Below are positions 46,492 to 58,482 of a stretch of DNA of 64,000 nucleotides, in pieces; the stretch's first letter is position 1; the number at the start of each line of letters is the position of its first letter. The position numbers were made by a program, and so were the translations under genes. The notes below the pieces were generated by a model. That model was given only the letters and a program-made list of their open reading frames with translations. It had not been told where the DNA came from and searched no databases. Source of the stretch: Rhipicephalus microplus (lineage: Eukaryota > Arthropoda > Arachnida > Ixodida > Ixodidae); the NCBI RefSeq assembly GCF_043290135.1, contig NC_134704.1:19803501-19867500 (forward strand). The letters run 5' to 3'.

Positions 46492-49400
46492 TCATGAAGA
46501 TAGCTTTTCCTGGTGAACAAGGGGGAGACGCCGCAGCTTGGCAAGCCTTTTGCTGTAGGCATGGAGATACACGCCCAGAAGCACCAGTGCACCTGACCAT
46601 ACGTACCTGTTGCATAAAAAAAATGAATGCAGAACAACAATTTGGAAGTGTCTAGAGAACAAAACATAAAATGTGCCATGCAGTAACTAAGACAATATAC
46701 TACTGGTGGGTTGCTGCGAATTTAGAGCCATGGCCGTGCACGCCAAACCTTACCACCTGCTTTAAAATCACCTTTTCAGTATATGCTGCCATAGCCTAGA
46801 AGGTATGGTGTTGTGCTGCTAAGCCCAAGGGTGTGAGTTTGATTCTAGACCACAGTGGCTGCCCTTTGACAGATGTGAAGCATAAGAACACTCATGTTTT
46901 TAAAACATGTCCTTAAATTATTTTGGAGCTCGTCACTACTTTATGCCTCAATCATATTGTGGTTACAGCACATAAAACCTAGAAATTAAATAGCTAAATA
47001 ACCTCTTGAATGCGTTCAGATATATTTTCATAAGCACCTAACAAATGTTGCCCAAATATTGGCATGTAAAAAATACATGCTTGTAATAAAGGCATTTCTA
47101 TAATGAATGTACCTCATTGTGGTGACGTTAACAAGTAAGAAATATATTGATAATGAGTGTTTAAAATTTTAACAAGATTATGACACTCTATAATCATAAT
47201 TCTGAGTGCAACATCCTATTGGGGCAAAGCTGACTGTGTTTGAAGGTTTGGCTATCCGCAGCTGCAGCAATGTCACATTTGTTACATACTTCAGCAGGAG
47301 CTGGAAGCGTTCGAGCACACTGCACACCACTCAGTACATTGCAGGCATCGCGAGCCAAGCAAAATACCGACAACCCAGTTATAAACAAAGCCAGCCCCAG
47401 TGCATGTGCCAGCCCTGCATGCACACGATCTCTGACTGAGTGGCCAGGGTGCGTGACGGATAAAAAAAAAAGCGGGGGTTGAGAGGCCAAGGGATAGTGG
47501 TAATGACAGACCCTGCAATTGCTCTTTCATCTTCATTCGCTTTATTGGTTGCACCGACAACACTATTAAATGCAGGAATGGACGCCTATACTCGGCGACA
47601 ACTTTTCTTGGCGTTGGAGCGAAGGCTACAGAGCCAAATCCCGGACATCCTACCGCCAGTTAATGTAGTTCCACAACAGCACCCGTATTTTCACCATGAA
47701 ATATAGAAGTGCCCCTTTTATTTTTTACGTGGAGCTATTTGAGACAGGACGCAACTCCCCCCATTAGAATAGTCGTATTTACATTAATTTATTCATTGTG
47801 ACTTCATGTTTTTGAACGCACGAGAAAGTCCCGCCCTTTTTTGTACACCTCAAATGCTAAGTGGCGTCTACGTCAGCATAAAATGCTGATGGTGTGCCCC
47901 TGTCACTTTCCATAGTGTGACGAGACGCGCGCCAGAACAAACTACTTCGCGTAGTGCTACATGCGCAGAAGCTCTGCCTCTATAGCTTTCCCTTCAGTGC
48001 CAAGAAAAGTTGTCGCCGAGTATATTAAAAGCTTTACTCTAAAATAAGGTGCTCGTGTGTCCAATACAACTTGTTATTGATTAAGAAGGTGTAACTGTAC
48101 TTCCACACATAGATGAAAGCAGGAAGCAACATGCAGCAATGGCCTCCTGTTTTCATTTGTACAGTATTGACACTTATTAGACTATGCAACCCCACTTCTT
48201 CCCTTTCATAATCTACGCCTTTCAACATTTTCTGAAAAGAAAGCCTTTCTATAAAGCTGCATTAGGCTGCCGTTCGTTATTTAGCCCAAAGAGAGATGCC
48301 AAGTTGGTGCCAGTGTCATAATAAATACCCTCTAGCCTATTTATTAACTTCACCCAACAAGGTAAGATATCCCCTGAATTTTTACATCCTGCTTTAGTTA
48401 CCGCTTTGAACAGTGCATCTATGTAGAATTGGTGAGGAGTCGTCGTGCATTTCAGTAGCTGTATATAGATGCATTATTGTGAACAAAGAAAATGAAGATT
48501 GCCCGGTACGAAGAGCAATAGCTTGCATTAACAATAATTTATGAAAAAGTGATGGAGAATTAAATAAATTATTAGCAAATATGGCTAATGAACAATAAGA
48601 TATTTATAATATACTATACACAAGCAAAAAAAATTGTACGGTTTTTACGAACTCTACGCTAGCAAATAAGACACTCATGTAGTCATTTCTAAATGCCAGG
48701 CTATGTAACTATAGTACGGCCACTTTACAAATGCTGCATTCCTTTGCAATGTGTGGTATACTAGAGTAGCAATAAGAAACCAGTTTTGCAAGTGTTGGCA
48801 GCTGCGTCAACGCTTCTCACTGCGACTGAACGAGATCAATTACTCCCACTGCTTCGGCCGAAGAGGCCAAGCTAGTCAAGAGTCATCTCTGTGAATTTCT
48901 GATTGTGTGGGAGCAGTGCTTTCTTATTTTTTCAGATATGGGACAAAAATAAAACATTATAACTTACTGGAATGAGAACGGTTTGGCAAACAGCATGAAA
49001 GAAAGAATGATGGATATGGCCTTTCGGCAAGTCGTGACAATCACAGTGATGAAGGCATCAGAGATGTTGATGAGCGTGAGGACCAACTGGATGCCAAGGT
49101 AGCCCAGTATGGAAAAGATGGCGGCGTAGCCGTAAGTCTCTACTGGATTCTGTGGAATGGGGAAAACAGGAAAAGCATGCTATGAGTGAAAGATTAAAAA
49201 AAAACATGCACACACACAAGAAAAAAGAAAATAGGACCAAGCTTCGAGTACATGACATTAATTACCCTTATTTTTTAAAAGCAACATAACGACTTTTTTT
49301 TTCTCGGTTGTTGACAAGACTCGCGCATTTTCAGCGAGGAAGGAGGTATACGCCAGCAGCGGGTACCACACTTGACGGTTAGTACTTCCACTGCATTTTG

Positions 49401-52400
49401 ATATACGAATGGTAGTGGCAGGGGCGTATCTTTCTTGAAGTCATGCTATGATCAGTGCCAGTAGGGCATTGATTAGCCTCACAAAGCATTTCTGTCAGAG
49501 CTGTGTGAATAGCAAAATTTTGGGTGCGAAGTGAATTTGTAGATTGAAGTACAAGTGTGAATCGAATCGAATATCTCTTGACTACTTTTCGAATACTTCG
49601 AAGTTAAATTGCAGGAAAACAAAAGCTGGCAAGGATACGCCAGCAGCGGGTACCACACTTGACGGTTAGTACTTCCACTGTATTTGAATATACGAATGGT
49701 AGTGGCAGGGGCGTATCTTTCTTGAAGTTATGCTATGATCAGTGCCAGTAGGGCATTGATTAGCCTCACAAAGCATTTCTGTCAGAGCTGTATAAATAGC
49801 AAAATTTTGGGTGCGAAGTGAATTTGTTTATTGAAGTACGAGTGTGAATCGAATCGAATATCTCTTGACTACTTTTCGAATACTTCGAAGTTAAATTGCA
49901 GAAAAACAAAAGCTGGCAAGGATTCTTAGGCATATCCTTATGATATCGACATGAAAGCGTTTCTTTTGGCTAGGTTAATGAAACACTGGCGGGCTTGTGT
50001 TTCATGGCTATCTCATCAAGAATGAGTAAATGCAGAGGCCAAACTGTATTTATGTACGTAATTTGATGCAACTAAAGTTTTGCAACACTTTCCACACGAA
50101 TGGAAAACATACTGTATCACTCGGAAACCCGGGTCCAAAAACACAGCGCTGTTTATTAATGCATCTTCGCCATCGTTTCAACTACCTCTTCTTTCTCCTT
50201 GGCAGACTATCATATACCAGTTCGTGTCCCAAGTGTGTCATGCCAAAAGAAGAAAAGTGCGCCACAGATGCCATTTCCTCAGCCTCTCCTCCTCTTTCCA
50301 CTTCTGAGGAAACCCAAATGATGTGCCGGACAAGGGTGCGATCCCTTCGTGTCCGGAGTCCCAAATCTGCTTTAAGGACATGAATATAAATAAAGACATC
50401 TAAAATTTTGGATGCTGAAAATCTTTAGATTCCCGGCCTTCCTGCCTAAATTTCAGGTCCGAAACAGAACCGAGTCCACACTTCTGCAACATCTGTCATT
50501 TCCATGTTGGAACTAGTGTTTCCATACTTGGCCACTGTAGCAGAGCCTGAGAGGCAGCTTTGCCGCAATACTAAAATGTAATGGGGTGAAGCATATTAAA
50601 ACTCTGAAGGGGCCACTGTTAATCTCTTGTTACTGTATTTGTATTCGGGAAGTTCGAATAGTTTCGATTAGTAAATTTCCAGTGTAAATTGAATGGAATA
50701 GAAAACACTATCTGTAATATATTCGAAACTTCGGTTTGGTTATGGTGCCCGTGTAAGATAACACGTGATGTTATAATTTTCTGAGTGCTGTGCTTGCGGT
50801 GTGTTTCTGCTTTGCTGCCAGGGTGGCACGACCTAGTCAGGCTTTTACTTAGCCTTTAGTCGTGTCCCCCAAGGCAATCTTGTTCAACTTTGCCTTGAAT
50901 AAAAGCAAACCAAACCAAACCAAACTTTGAATATTCAGACACTCCCTTTTCTAAACATCATTTTCAAGAATGTTGCCATCCTGGAAAATAATTTTTTTTT
51001 TTCAAAAAAAGTGAACTTCAGTTCATTAATTTAAAGATTCAGAGACATTCAGAATTGCGCTGCAGTAAAAATGATATCTCTGTGTGGTTTTGTTCAATCG
51101 TGTTGGTTTTTACAACTACTGGTACACCTCTCCGAAACCGAAACTGATATTTTGTGAAAACAAACCCTACATTTTCATCATTAAAACAAATATATGTTTG
51201 CAATTAGGTTCATGAGAGGCGTTGAGATAAGTTAGAAGGGAAGTATGTTAATCCTTAATAAGATTGAGCAATGGTAATAACGGGCATTTTTTTCTTAATT
51301 TCAAGTTACGCTAATCGCCGTGTGGGGGTGCACAAACTGACTACGTGTTTACACTGCACCGATGTTTCGTACGAAATTATTTCTTCATCACTGCAGTGTC
51401 CCATATTGTTGTCTTACAGAATACAAGATATGGCTAAGTTTAAACTGAAACAAAGGCCAAAACACAAAGCGGGGAAAGTTGGTGCGCCTGCAATTGAGTC
51501 AAAGCTGTGGGCACAAAGCAATACAAGCACAGGAGAGGATTTTACAAAGACACACTGAACAAAAAGAATGATGTGTACACAGAGCTGTGTTTAGACTATA
51601 TATTTTGTGGGAATATGTCTGCCGGAAAACTCAAAACGCGAATGGATACTTTAATGGGATGCTTTGGCAGTGTGCGTCTAAAGATGTCCATGTAGGCCCG
51701 ACAATTTTTTTTTGTTCGGCCAATAAGATTGCATATGTCGACTCAGCAATGGAAACACTAATGGTACGATACATATCTTGAGGCAGACCGGTGTTGTTCC
51801 TGGCAAAAGCAGCACAGTAGCTTGTCTAAGCAGCAACCAAATTCGCTTGAAGAATGTCATCCACCAGTCAACGATTGACAAAAAATAAGCTAAAAATAAA
51901 ACTAGGAGCGAATAAACCACGTAACAGTCAACTCATGGCAGCTAAAAGAGGTCCCAGCTATGCGAATGGTGGTTTTTAGCAACCGACAACTTTCGAATGG
52001 TCTATATAAGACGTTTGGAAAACGTCTTTCTTGTTTTTCTCAAAACATGTTTAGTTGTTCTTTATTGTGCAAAAACTATTACTTCGAAAGGATCCAACAT
52101 TTTTCAATGAAACTTCGCGTGCTCCTTTATGGAACATTACTTTGTACAATGAACTAGGATAACTGAAAACCACAAACAAGTTTTGATGTTATAAGGTTTC
52201 GTCTGTAATGCAACCATCTGAAACTGCGCAATTTTTGCTTTTCCGGCCATAGTACACTTAGTATTCATGACAGCACAAATATTCTGGCTGATTGGACAGC
52301 TTTATCGTACAGCTGCATTGCTACCAAGCGATTTTCGTTTTGTATCACACAATCCATAACTATCACTCTTTGTGTGGTGGACATATTATGGCCAACTTCC

Positions 52401-55400
52401 GTAATTCAATTATGATTAGTTGCACTTTTCTTACCTAACATACTTGAAGTGTGCCTTTTAACAGCCCTCTCTAAGACAAACACAAAACAATCTGTTCATA
52501 ATCAAAATCTCGAAATATTTTTGAAAAGGCGGCAACATATCTTAAGCGACACTCACTGGGGCTGCGTTTTAAAGAGTAATGACAGGTATCGGCAAAGTCA
52601 TAAATACTACATTACAGGTACCTTTAATGTAGAAGGATGGCATGAATGAAAGTTATTACAATTATCAGCAAAAATTTATACTGCAGCCTGATGCTAATGC
52701 TGGTCCCCAAACACAGACCCAGCTCCACAGTCACAAAAAAAAAGGAGAAAATTTGCTGGTGCTGAGCACAATTGGGGAGTGTTCTGAAATAGCTCAGAGA
52801 AGTATTTAAAAAAATCAAAGCATATCCACGGAGTGAATCATGATGAGTGGGGTGAAGCGTCCTTCCGTTCATCCATCTATGCACGTGTCCATGCATCCGA
52901 TCGCGTTCGAGAATGCAGACGGCGCGCTGGGAACACCGACGAGACGTAAGCCAAGGAAGCCAAGCGCAAGCGCCTTCAACGCGCCCGTCGCTCTGCTTCG
53001 TCCATGCCCTAAGCAAGATCCGCCACGTATGGCGACTATCTAGGAGGCTGAGAGAGGCACTCCTTTTCCTTGTACCCAGGCACAGCCGCGCAGCAGCCGA
53101 TCGCAGAGTAGTGGTACAGCGCCATCTATTATACTGTTTGGGAGATACTGCCTTCTTTTCTTTCTCGTCTCTTCTTCTCTTGGTTCCGCGTGACGCATGA
53201 CAAAGTTAGACTAAGAGAAGCTTCACCTCTAAGAGAGTGCCAAATGCATTTCTTTTAGTTGAGGAGCTCACATGTAGCAGCAACAGAAACTGCAGGGATT
53301 GAGTGAGCAAATGTATTGTGCTGTTACGATTAACATGGTACTTCGTGGATACCGAAACTCAAACTTGTTTTCGTAAAACAAGTAATGTAATAAAGTTCTA
53401 GAACACCAAGACATTTACTGCCATTGCCAGTGAACTCTTTACACATTTATCTTAAGTCTACAGCTTGCGGGTGCACTGCTACCCACCTGCGCAAAGAAGA
53501 TCACAGCTGGCGTAAGGTCCTGCATTGCCACCAGGAAGAAAAGCAGGATCACAGAACCAATGGAGTAGGAGAAAATCATCTGCCGCAACAAGATGACGGG
53601 TATTAAGCACAAGTTGCGAACAATCAACGACAAAACATTATCAAATCCAAGACCTGATCACTGCAGGTTCAGTGTTACAAAGCATTAAGTGCAAGGGCTT
53701 TAAAAAAATGTCATGGCTGCAGACTCCAGATTAGTTTTGGCTACCTGTAGTACCTTTCATGCATTTATATATTCATGCTTGAGTGGTTTGCAGGAGTGTG
53801 CACTGGCCTGATTGGCACAGGCGCATCCAATATGAGTTGCAACATCTTTTCCATGCTCAGAGTGGCACCAGCAATGTAAAGCAGCACATAACAGAGTCAA
53901 ATTAACTAAATAAGCACTTTTTTTTCAATTACTCGAATTTTCTGAAGCAGTTTACCATTTGTAAATGTCACTGTCCAGGTCTGAGGCCACTTCAACCATG
54001 ACCACCGTGTTGAAACTGTACATGATTAAGATGAGAACAAACAGCGCTGGACCACCGTGGTGGTCTAGTGGCTAAGGTACTCGGCTGCTGACCCGCAGGT
54101 CGCGGGTTCGAATCCCGGCTGCCGCGGCTGCATTTCCGATGGAGGCGGAAATGTTGTAGGCCCGTGTGCTCAGATTTGGGTGCACGTTAAAGAACCCCAG
54201 GTGGTCAAAATTTCTGGATCCCTCCACTACGGCGTCTCTCATAATCATATGGTGGTTTTGGGACGTTAAACCCCACATACCAACCAAACAGCGCTGGACT
54301 TGGGATGGTGAAGAAAACGTCAAACGGAGGTGCTGTCTTGCTTGCATTGCCTTTGTTGTTTCTTCTACCATCCCGTGTCAAGCGCTGTTTGCTCTCACCT
54401 TAAGTGGTTTGTTGAGAAATGAAGTTGAACAGGGAAACGAAAGCTGGAACTTTTTCACGGACTCACTATTTCGGAGTTTGGGGTGCCGTAAGCCGTCATT
54501 GCTTTCTCCTGCACGTTGCCAATGACAGCATCAAATAGCAGAGCCGTTGATATCATCACAACACCTGTAGCAGACACAAAAGTAAACGAATTAATTGTTT
54601 AACATCTTATGGTAGTTGATATGCCCGTGAAAATTAGGAAGTGTTCCTTGTGTGAAAGAGTGGATCGCACAAAATAAGTACATCAGTTACACAAAACAAG
54701 TACATAAGTAACACAAAAGTTATCAGGTTTGTGTACTATATAGTAGGAACATTGCAACGCACTTGTGTGCAGATGGTCACTGGGCAGGAAATGTCACTGG
54801 GGCCTACGTTTTGGCAAAAAAACATTGTCCTCATCAAGTCCTCTTGTTGGATCCAATATGAAGTTTGTTTGTCTAGTTGATGTAGTAAGAAAAGGGTACA
54901 TTACAGAAAAAGCATAAAAGCATAGCATAACCTTCAACTTAGTGTAAGGTCCATTTTTATTGCTGTTATTACTATGTTTTCTTTTGCAATATTGTTGACG
55001 TGAGGCTCTTACACGAAGATGGAGAATTTCGATCCCACATATCTAGCCATGTATATTATCCATGATCTTTTTGTAGTAAAACAGTAAGATCTTCTTTCAT
55101 TTGAGAGATCAGAATAAAATCAAGCAAAATAAACATACCTATAAGTGAAAATGTTGGTGACAATTTATTGTCAGTCAGGATAAAGGCAGCCAGTCCAATG
55201 CTCATAAGCACAGCAGCTAGCAGGTCGAGATAGTTGTACCTCTTCCCTAGAAAGAGAGAGTTTACACACTTTTAGCACGCTCGAAAGATTGAAATTTATG
55301 CAGTAGGATGGAAAACACATGACAGTAAATACCAAATGCGCTGAGACAACTTAAGTACATTGGGGGTTGATTAATAGATACATGTGGCATTGTACATCAT

Positions 55401-56364
55401 AAGGAAAAAAATCAAGCAATCACAATGAACGCAAACACGATAGCAACAGAAGCACGTTGTTTGAAGGCATGCAAGTTATATGCATATGGTGGTCGACCAG
55501 GAAAAGCAAAGCTGCGCAGTTCGAGTGAGCAAACCACCGTAAGACATCTCGGTACTCGAATACTCGATTAAAGAGAGGGCATTCAGTTTCGGTTTCGTAA
55601 GCACGCGTCGCCATCAACCATGCGAAGCTTGCGAGGCAGTAGTATTTCGGATTACCTTGGATGAGTATGCCACCGAGAAGCACCGGGATTAGTTTGCAGC
55701 ACTTAAACAGAACCTGGGTCGGGTAGTTTAGGTAACCCAGGGCAGCATTAGAGAGGCCGATGGTGCCCACGGACAGTACCGATAGTAATAGGTGGGTTCG
55801 CAGCGGTGCTCTGAAAACGGCGAAGGAAGGCAATCCCATGAATGGATTAACGCGGCGCCTTATCGTAGCCGATGTGGAAAAAAAAAAAAAGACTTACGTG
55901 CGGCCTTTCTCCATTCGCATGCTTCGCTCGACGAAAGCGAAGATGCTGTACAGCACGAACTGGACAAAGGTCAGGTAGAAGCCGTGCGGCTTGAACCCTT
56001 CGATGTGAAACATGAGCTCCTGAAAGATCGTGAAAGTGATCGGTCCCGGTAATTTACTGCGGGTGTCGCACGCGCACTTACGATCTGGATCGAATGTCTC
56101 TGTCGCGATTCACTAGCGCAAGTTGTGAAAGGGGGTGACGTCAAGAAAATCGCGACTGAGTACGGTGCGACAACTTACCTGCGTGTATCCGTAACCCAGG
56201 AACACGACCATGATGCCGGCCGCGCAAATGACAAACTGGGTACATTTGGAAAAGGGGTGCAAGCCTAGGCAGCACAGTATAACGTGCTTACGGGAAGTAT
56301 TCCTGACGCAGGTATGCTCTGCTAGCGCCATTTTTTTCTCAGGATGCGTTCGTGGCGCACTCAT
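46492..56364 (-). CDS. SLC35B3: Golgi PAPS transporter (SLC35B3 / PAPST2)
   Basis: SLC35B3 is a nucleotide-sugar-transporter-family protein that imports the sulfate donor PAPS into the Golgi lumen for sulfation of glycans and proteins. Exons (minus): 56179-56364, 55898-56019, 55656-55810, 55139-55246, 54467-54564, 53487-53579, 48968-49149, 46492-46606. They join in phase to 1059 nt (352 residues plus stop). Conserved blocks include GLSNAALGYLNYPTQVLFKC, CKLIPVLLGGILIQGKRYN, DAVIGNVQEKAM, FSYSIGSVILL, NPVETYGYAAIFSILGY, VTTCRKAISIILSFMLFAKP and YVWSGALVLLGVYLHAYSK. About ten hydrophobic segments fit the family. The first Met (MSAPRTHP) or the next one (MALAEHTC, better start context) may be used. 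Donor 54467|GTGAGT adds one Ile relative to the human alignment. Introns hold a SINE, a foldback element and dispersed repeats. Confidence 0.93.
46785..46995 (+). mobile_element. tRNA-derived SINE, diverged
   Basis: A tRNA-like head lies at about 46790-46860, with AAGGTATGGTGTTGTGCTGC, CTAAGCCCAAGG and a B-box-like GAGTTTGATTC. It is followed by a body and a terminus ATATTGTGGTTACAGCACAT, then AAAACCTAGAAATTAAATA. The end matches, with mutations, the Ruka-like terminus with TGGTTTTGG..GTAAAACC. It lies in the terminal intron of SLC35B3. Confidence 0.6.
47587..48024. mobile_element. MITE with about 50-bp terminal inverted repeats
   Basis: The left end TATACTCGGCGACAACTTTT, then CTTGGCGTTGGAGCGAAGG, is the inverse of the right end (GCCAAGAAAAGTTGTCGCCG, then AGTATA). 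Similarity continues for about 50 bp into CTATAGAGGC. The flanks are TA, as expected for a Tc1/mariner-type target. The 440-bp interior has no transposase frame. It lies in the SLC35B3 intron between exons 46492-46606 and 48968-49149. Confidence 0.85.
49351..49924. repeat. Recent tandem duplication, period 287 bp
   Basis: CGCCAGCAGCGGGTACCACA begins copies at 49351 and 49638. The copies stay nearly identical over 285 bp, ending AAAACAAAAGCTGGCAAGGA, with only about 8 differences by eye. The duplicated unit includes the start of the dispersed AT-rich repeat. It lies within the SLC35B3 intron. Confidence 0.95.
49785..50730. repeat. Long copy of AT-rich dispersed repeat
   Basis: It begins GAGCTGTATAAATAGCAAAA and follows the same motif order as 30244-31110: GTTTCATGGCTATCTCATCA, GCAGAGGCCAAACTGTATTT, then ATGGGGTGAAGCATATTAAA. 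It ends in GTTCGAATAGTTTCGATTAG. Identity is moderate. It carries a 117-codon plus frame (50030-50383) with no recognised domain. Confidence 0.7.
50745..50935 (+). mobile_element. LINE 3' end with (CAAAC)n tail
   Basis: GCCAGGGTGGCACGACCTAG and TTGCCTTGAATAAAAGC are followed by three to four CAAAC repeats at about 50906-50929. The AATAAA next to a short tandem tail marks a retrotransposon terminus. No ORF remains. Confidence 0.5.
51240..51930. other. Intronic stretch with short unassigned frames
   Basis: A plus frame holds MAKFKLKQRPKHKAGKVGAP (51431 on) and an overlapping frame continues NKKNDVYTELCLDYIFCGNM. The pair looks like a frameshifted coding relic, but I do not recognise the protein. 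It lies in the SLC35B3 intron between exons 48968-49149 and 53487-53579. Confidence 0.3.
52815..53235. mobile_element. GC-rich non-autonomous element in SLC35B3 intron
   Basis: A block of about 420 bp is far more GC-rich than its surroundings. It contains AGACGTAAGCCAAGGAAGCC, ATGGCGACTATCTAGGAGGC and an end reading GAGAAGCTTCACCTCTAAG. The left edge has GTGGGGTGAAGCGTCC, so GGTGAAGC appears inverted at the ends. No transposase is visible. Confidence 0.5.
54031..54405. mobile_element. Foldback/TIR element (split by a SINE)
   Basis: The left arm GATGAGAACAAACAGCGCTG (then GACTTGGGATGGTGAAGAAA) is inverted at the right as TTTCTTCTACCATCCCGTGT, then CAAGCGCTGTTTGCTCTCAC. TTAA flanks both ends (about 54026-54029 and 54405-54408), suggesting a TTAA target-site duplication. 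The SINE at 54053-54284 sits just inside the left arm. Without it the element is about 130 bp. It lies in the SLC35B3 intron between exons 53487-53579 and 54467-54564. Confidence 0.75.
54053..54284 (+). mobile_element. Full-length Ruka-type tRNA-derived SINE
   Basis: The head GTGGTGGTCTAGTGGCTAAG supplies an A box and GTCGCGGGTTCGAATCCCGG the B box, giving an internal Pol III promoter. The body carries GGAGGCGGAAATGTTGTAGG, GTTAAAGAACCCCAGGTGG and the end TTTTGGGACGTTAAACCCCA. A 15-bp target-site duplication CAAACAGCGCTGGAC flanks it (54038-54052 and 54285-54299). It looks young. The tRNA-like part lacks a correct acceptor stem, so it is not counted as a tRNA gene. Confidence 0.95.
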
Positions 56365-56589
56365 CGTCGAACTGGCACCTACGGCGTAGAGTTGCTCGAG
56401 TTTCAGGCGCTACATCAAACTTGCGCTATGCATGTCATAATTTCTAGATCTACGCAGATGCGACCGAGATCTCTTCATAACAAACGCAGCTGCTTCGGCG
56501 GAAGCGACACAGGCGCCTGTATTCCACACGCGCGGCTTTGCGAAGGCTCAACCGCCTACGCTGGTCTACACATTCTTGCGCGCAGTCCG

Positions 56590-57890
56590 ACGGATTGGTC
56601 CGAAAAATTAAATAATAAATAACATGATAAGAAATAAATGAAGAAAAAGCATGGGTCTTGCATGCATGTAAAAAGAAAAAAAAAAACGCGCACGCCACGA
56701 GCTCTATTTTGTACGCACATATCCATCCCTTTGCAGCACATATGTGCAGGACCACGGAACAGGAGCGTAGCGCCAGAATTTTTTTTAGGGGGGAAACACC
56801 TCCCTTATTTCTGCATGTCATGGCGGGGGAAAATTCGTGTGGGGAAGGGGCAGAAGTTCAGGGAGGCACACTGAACTAAAGAAATAAATGTCCATGGAAG
56901 AAATGCCTTTGCAGCAACAAGGTTATAATTCAGAGGTTTAGAGATCTGAGGTGTCTCTACACCAGTGCAAGTTCACAAGAACATAATATACCAAAATAAA
57001 GAAGTTAAATGAGAAGAGCATGAACTTTTAAAAAGATGAATGATTTATGCAGACATCTCCGCCTTCTGGGCCTGACTGAATGTTCTTAGTCACTACAACT
57101 TTATCTCCACCTTCTGGGAAGTGATACATAGTAGCGAGCCTGACTGTTCTTAGTCACTACAACTTTATTGATATCTTAAGGACCAAGCTCCAGCTGAAGC
57201 ACAACTTGACAATCAGTTCTACTTTCGTAACGCTTCTCATAAACATTTTCAATGACGTATAACTGCCACCGCCCTTTTCTTCAGGTGTGGACGAGAAGGA
57301 GAGATGAAGGATAGGAAAAGACTCAACCTTTGCAGTCCTAGTTGGATGCACGGCTCAGCTGTCCGATTCGTTTTTTCGTTTCACCAACAATGTTGTCTTC
57401 TATGCTGCAAATTTCCACGTATCTTCAACTAACTGCAATTAAGGCTGGCAATACTGCTGCATATTAGTTTTGCAGTTTTTCTTGCAGTGGTCATTCATGT
57501 TATTTTCATTGAAAAGCTAACCTGAAGAATTTCCAGCCAATATAAACACAGAATTTACGATTGCGTGGTATATTAGCCACCATGTGAAACCGCACAACTT
57601 CGTTTGCTGACTGCCACCAGTATGCCCATTACTATTCGACGCTACAACACCCAGGAGCGTCATCTCTGAAATCATGTACATCCCAAGCATTTCCAGTTAA
57701 ACAAGTTGAACACCTCACATGCTGCCATATTGTTAACGAATGTGAGGTCCTCAAACAATATTGTAATAAATATTTTATGAGAAAAAAATCTTTTGTGCTT
57801 AATCACACACCTTTCTAGTTGACCTTCTCTTCCATCATGCTCTTTGCAATATGATAATAAGTAGGGCTATACGTTTTCAGACAAATAAAA
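56590..57890. other. Intergenic DNA between SLC35B3 and NPAT
   Basis: No gene recognised. A short segment is duplicated at about 57065-57170 (GTTCTTAGTCACTACAACTT twice, about 65 bp apart). The left edge should contain the SLC35B3 promoter; no TATA box was seen. Confidence 0.4.
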
Positions 57891-57899
57891 AAAAAATGC

Positions 57900-58085
57900 C
57901 ATTGAACACTTGCTGGCAAAATTCTGGACAACTTGGATTTATCCAGTGAACTCCTATATGAATGGTCAACATCACCCTGTCCCACCCATCATTTTGAAAG
58001 GGCAACTTCTACGCGGTCATTGATACATAGGCCAGTTTGGCCCGTATAAGTTTTACCTCACGACAATTCAGTATCCCATAGACTG
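57900..58085 (-). mobile_element. Penelope-like element fragment (GIY-YIG end)
   Basis: On minus a frame near 57975-58050 reads GKTYTGQTGLCINDRVEVA. This matches the GIY-YIG nuclease core of Penelope-like elements, typically GK.YIGQTGRC.NDRL.EH. The preceding residues ILNCRE resemble IPLSCG shifted by one frame, with an intervening stop. Only this short part of the element is preserved. Confidence 0.55.
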
Positions 58086-58092
58086 TACAATA

Positions 58093-58140
58093 TGTTCAGT
58101 GTAGTCAGGTGCAGTGGGCTGCACCTGACGATACTGAACA
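58093..58140. repeat. Hairpin, 22-bp arms
   Basis: TGTTCAGTGTAGTCAGGTGC begins the left arm (58093-58114). It pairs with CTGCACCTGACGATACTGAACA (58119-58140) with two mismatches around a 4-nt loop. It lies beside the Penelope-like fragment. Confidence 0.9.
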
Positions 58141-58482
58141 TACTGAATTTATTAAGTATACGTTTGCGTCTATTACAGCAAACTTTCAGGTTGTAATACG
58201 CACACACATAGGTGTTTGTAGTTTATATGTACCTGTTCTGCATTCGAACATTCCAGACGACTTTAAATACGCTTTGTTTGTTATGATGTTTTCTGCTCAG
58301 ACATAATTTCATTAAGATATTCAAGTATTGAGAATACAAAAAAAATAAACACCAAATTTAAGAGAATTGAGGATTTATGAGAAATGAACCTCGATAAATG
58401 CCCTATTCAAGCTGAAAAAGGGAAATCCCAAAAATACAGAGCCCTAGATAGGAAGAGCACTCTTATCTGCATAGAAAATTTA

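Noticed and set aside
53950..54030. Extra SLC35B3 exon (minus frame with LILIMYSFNTVVMVEV)
   Set aside because: Exons 54467-54564 and 53487-53579 already join in phase and match the human protein without a gap.
54053..54130. tRNA-like A and B boxes suggesting a tRNA gene
   Set aside because: No proper acceptor stem or anticodon arm forms, and the sequence continues into a SINE body with target-site duplications.
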